Origin: Hypoxylon rubiginosum
Lineage: Eukaryota > Ascomycota > Sordariomycetes > Xylariales > Hypoxylaceae
Reading direction: 5' to 3'
Assembly: GCA_902806565.1 (NCBI GenBank)
Contig: CADCXA010000017.1
Location: forward strand, 1-64,000
Length of the DNA stretch: 64,000 nucleotides
The notes beneath the pieces were generated by a model. The model saw only the letters and a list, made by a program, of their open reading frames with translations, did not search any database and was not told where the DNA came from. The position numbers and the translations under genes were made by a program. The first letter of the stretch is position 1, and each line of letters opens with the position of its first letter. Of the stretch, positions 61,958 through 64,000 are shown piece after piece.

Positions 61958-64000
61958 ATGCCTTCAGTAACGCCACACGACACGACAACAGGCGCCGAGG
62001 ATATTAAGACGACAGAGATCGATGTCCCCATCACCAATGGAACGAATGGTATCAATGGTACCAACGGGACGGGTAGAAAGCTCAATGGCAGCGCTACCTG
62101 GCATGCCGGCGCACGTGAGCCCACTAGTAGTGCAAGCGCCTCAAACTGTTCGGCAGACTCGTTCAATCATAACACGACGTATGGACCGAACTCGGGCGAC
62201 CCGTGGAATCGACCAATGCCTGTACCACCATTTGGGGATCATGAAGAGGAAGCAGGTGGCCCGCGATCTCGAGCTTACGCCCGGATAGGGACATATGGAG
62301 ATGATCCCAAATCGTCAAAGTTCCCTCGCCTATCGAACCCTCTCGAGCTCATGCGCCCATCGTACGACTGCGTTGTCATCGGCTCCGGCTATGGTGGCGG
62401 CGTCGCGGCGTCCCGTATGGCTCGCGCCGGCCAGTCCGTCTGTCTGTTGGAGCGCGGCAAGGAGCGCTGGCCCGGAGAGTATCCAGCTGAATCCACTGAC
62501 GCTCTAGAGCAAGTCCACTACTCCGGCGAATTCGCCCCTGGCTGGGCACCCAAGAAGATCGTCGGCGGCGGAGATCCTACCGGCATGTACCATATGATCT
62601 TCGGCAACGGCCAGAATGCCGTTGTTTGCAATGGTGAGCCTCCGCACACACAAGTTAAATTTTGTCTATACTAAGTAAACAATGACTCAGGTCTCGGTGG
62701 AACTAGCTTGATGAATGCCAATGTGTATCTGGAGGCCGACGAACAGACACTTCAACAAGAAGCATGGCCGCAGGAGATCAGAGACGATCCAAGCTGTCTG
62801 AGACAATGTAAGCTTCCACTCCTATAAGTTTTGAATACATAGCTTTTCAGGGATGAGGGTTCACGGACTTTTACAAGAAGCACAGCCTCGTACGAGATAT
62901 GAAAACTGACAATTCGACCCACTAGATTACGATAGAGCAGCCGATGTCCTAGAACCGGAGGAGTACCCAGAAGACTGGCCGAAGCTGCCTAAACTCGAGC
63001 TCCTAGAGAGGCAAGCAAAATGTCTCAACATGACAGATAACTTTCGTCGAGTGAAGCAGACTACGAGGTTCAAGAACGGTCCGAATAGTTGCGGCGTAGA
63101 AATGTCTCCTTCCGCCCTCACTGGCCAAGATCCTACCGGAGTCAACGACGGCTCTAAGAACACGACGTTGGTCACGTACGTAGCAGACGCGTGGAATTGG
63201 GGCGCCGACATATTCTGCGAGTCTGAGGTACGGTACATCACCAAAGCTCCCGACGGGCAGGAAGGGTACATCATATACTTTGCTTGGCATGGACGGAATC
63301 GCGGCCACTTCAAAGCCAATCTCCACGGCGATCTCATGTGGGTTCAAGCAAAGAAGGCCGTGTTCCTCGGCGCCGGTGCCATTGGCACAACAGAGATCCT
63401 TCTACGGAGTAGGGACATGGGTCTCCCGTTAAGCGACAGAATAGGCCAGAACATGAGCGGCAACGGCGATATCTGGGGGTTTGGGTATGTACCATCTTCA
63501 TCCTTTTGCCGTATAACACCGTCTAACTACTCGCAGGTATAACACAGATTATGAAGTAAACGCCATGGGAAAGGCCTTCCCATCTCCCTACCATCCCATC
63601 GGACCATGCATTACCGGAATCATTGATAACAGACAAGGCCATGCGAACCCTCTGGATGGCTATGTTATCGAGGAGGGCACCATGCCAGGAGTCCTCGCGC
63701 CATTCTTACAAGCTATGCTCGAACTCCTACCTGGTAGCGTCGAGCCCGCAGACGAGGGCCTCGTTGGTAGGTTCAAGTCAAAACTTGCCCGTTTGGGCAG
63801 TGCGTTCTTGGGACCGTACTATCGAAAAGGTGCCATCGAAAGAACTCAAGTATACCTAATAATGTCCCACGATAGTGAGTTTTAATACCGAGTTGCTCTG
63901 AAGCACACCAATTGCTAACCGAATCTAGGTAACCAAGCATACTTGACTCTGAAGGATGACAAGCCGGTCCTTGAGTTCATCGGCGTTGGTCGTAGTGAAC
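61958..64000 (+). CDS. GMC / cholesterol-oxidase-like flavoenzyme, 3' end outside window
   Basis: Exons 61958-62633, 62691-62807, 62926-63484, 63537-63874 and 63929 onward join in phase for about 587 residues and continue past the window. The N-terminal 130 residues are low in complexity, with NGTNGINGTNGTG. The FAD-binding Rossmann loop is VVIGSGYGGG (Gly142-Gly148), followed by VCLLERGKERWPGEYP. GLGGTSLMNANVYLEA is the second GMC segment, and KKAVFLGAGAIGTTEILLRS marks the FAD-domain return strand. This order fits the cholesterol-oxidase branch of GMC oxidoreductases. The substrate is unknown. The frame before the ATG at 61958 opens only with TTG. Confidence 0.88.

Overview
The window is nuclear DNA of a filamentous ascomycete fungus. 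The genes carry short introns (46 to 106 bp) with GT...AG ends and CTAAC/CTGAC-type branch sites. They include an aflatoxin-regulator-like Zn2Cys6 factor and a highly reducing polyketide synthase (HR-PKS). One end is an extremely A+T-rich block of the kind made by repeat-induced point mutation (RIP). I cannot name a species; the general look (AT isochores, many TACCTA/TAGGTA motifs, accessory metabolism beside housekeeping genes) fits Sordariomycetes or another Pezizomycotina class.

Layout. (1) 1-15370: a gene-free AT-rich block with almost no G or C. Inside it I can delimit one dead LTR retrotransposon (6455-12262) with two 182-bp LTRs that differ only by transitions. (2) 15371-24780: an accessory, partly decayed zone. 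It holds a possible WSC-domain relic, a C2H2 zinc-finger ORF without a visible ATG, a coiled-coil gene broken by one in-frame TAG, a truncated C-terminal piece of a fungal transcription factor, a small cupin gene and a SAM methyltransferase whose extreme N-terminus looks frameshifted. (3) 24781-47137: a compact polyketide gene cluster: Zn2Cys6 regulator, FSH-family serine hydrolase, aldose 1-epimerase-like protein, cytochrome P450, stand-alone (trans) enoyl reductase, a 2663-residue HR-PKS and an MFS exporter. (4) 47730-56814: conserved housekeeping genes: Ste24-type CAAX protease, DNA polymerase delta catalytic subunit, NADP-glutamate dehydrogenase. (5) 56815-61957: a 5.1-kb stretch with no gene I can support. 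(6) 61958 to the end: the 5' part of a GMC/cholesterol-oxidase-like flavoenzyme that runs off the window.

How the cluster should work (inference from family knowledge). The PKS has KS-AT-DH-MT-(no functional ER seen)-KR-ACP and no release domain. The enoyl reductase would act in trans, as LovC does for LovB, and the FSH hydrolase could release the chain, as LovG does. The P450 would oxidise the product and the MFS protein export it. The epimerase-fold protein has no obvious role and is the least conventional member. The PKS ends in about 120 residues of Asn-Gly-rich repeats followed by a short C-terminal peptide, where related enzymes stop or carry a condensation domain. A short motif, ACCGGAG, recurs in promoters of the cluster and forms a perfect 10-bp dyad upstream of the MFS gene; it is a candidate operator for the cluster regulator.
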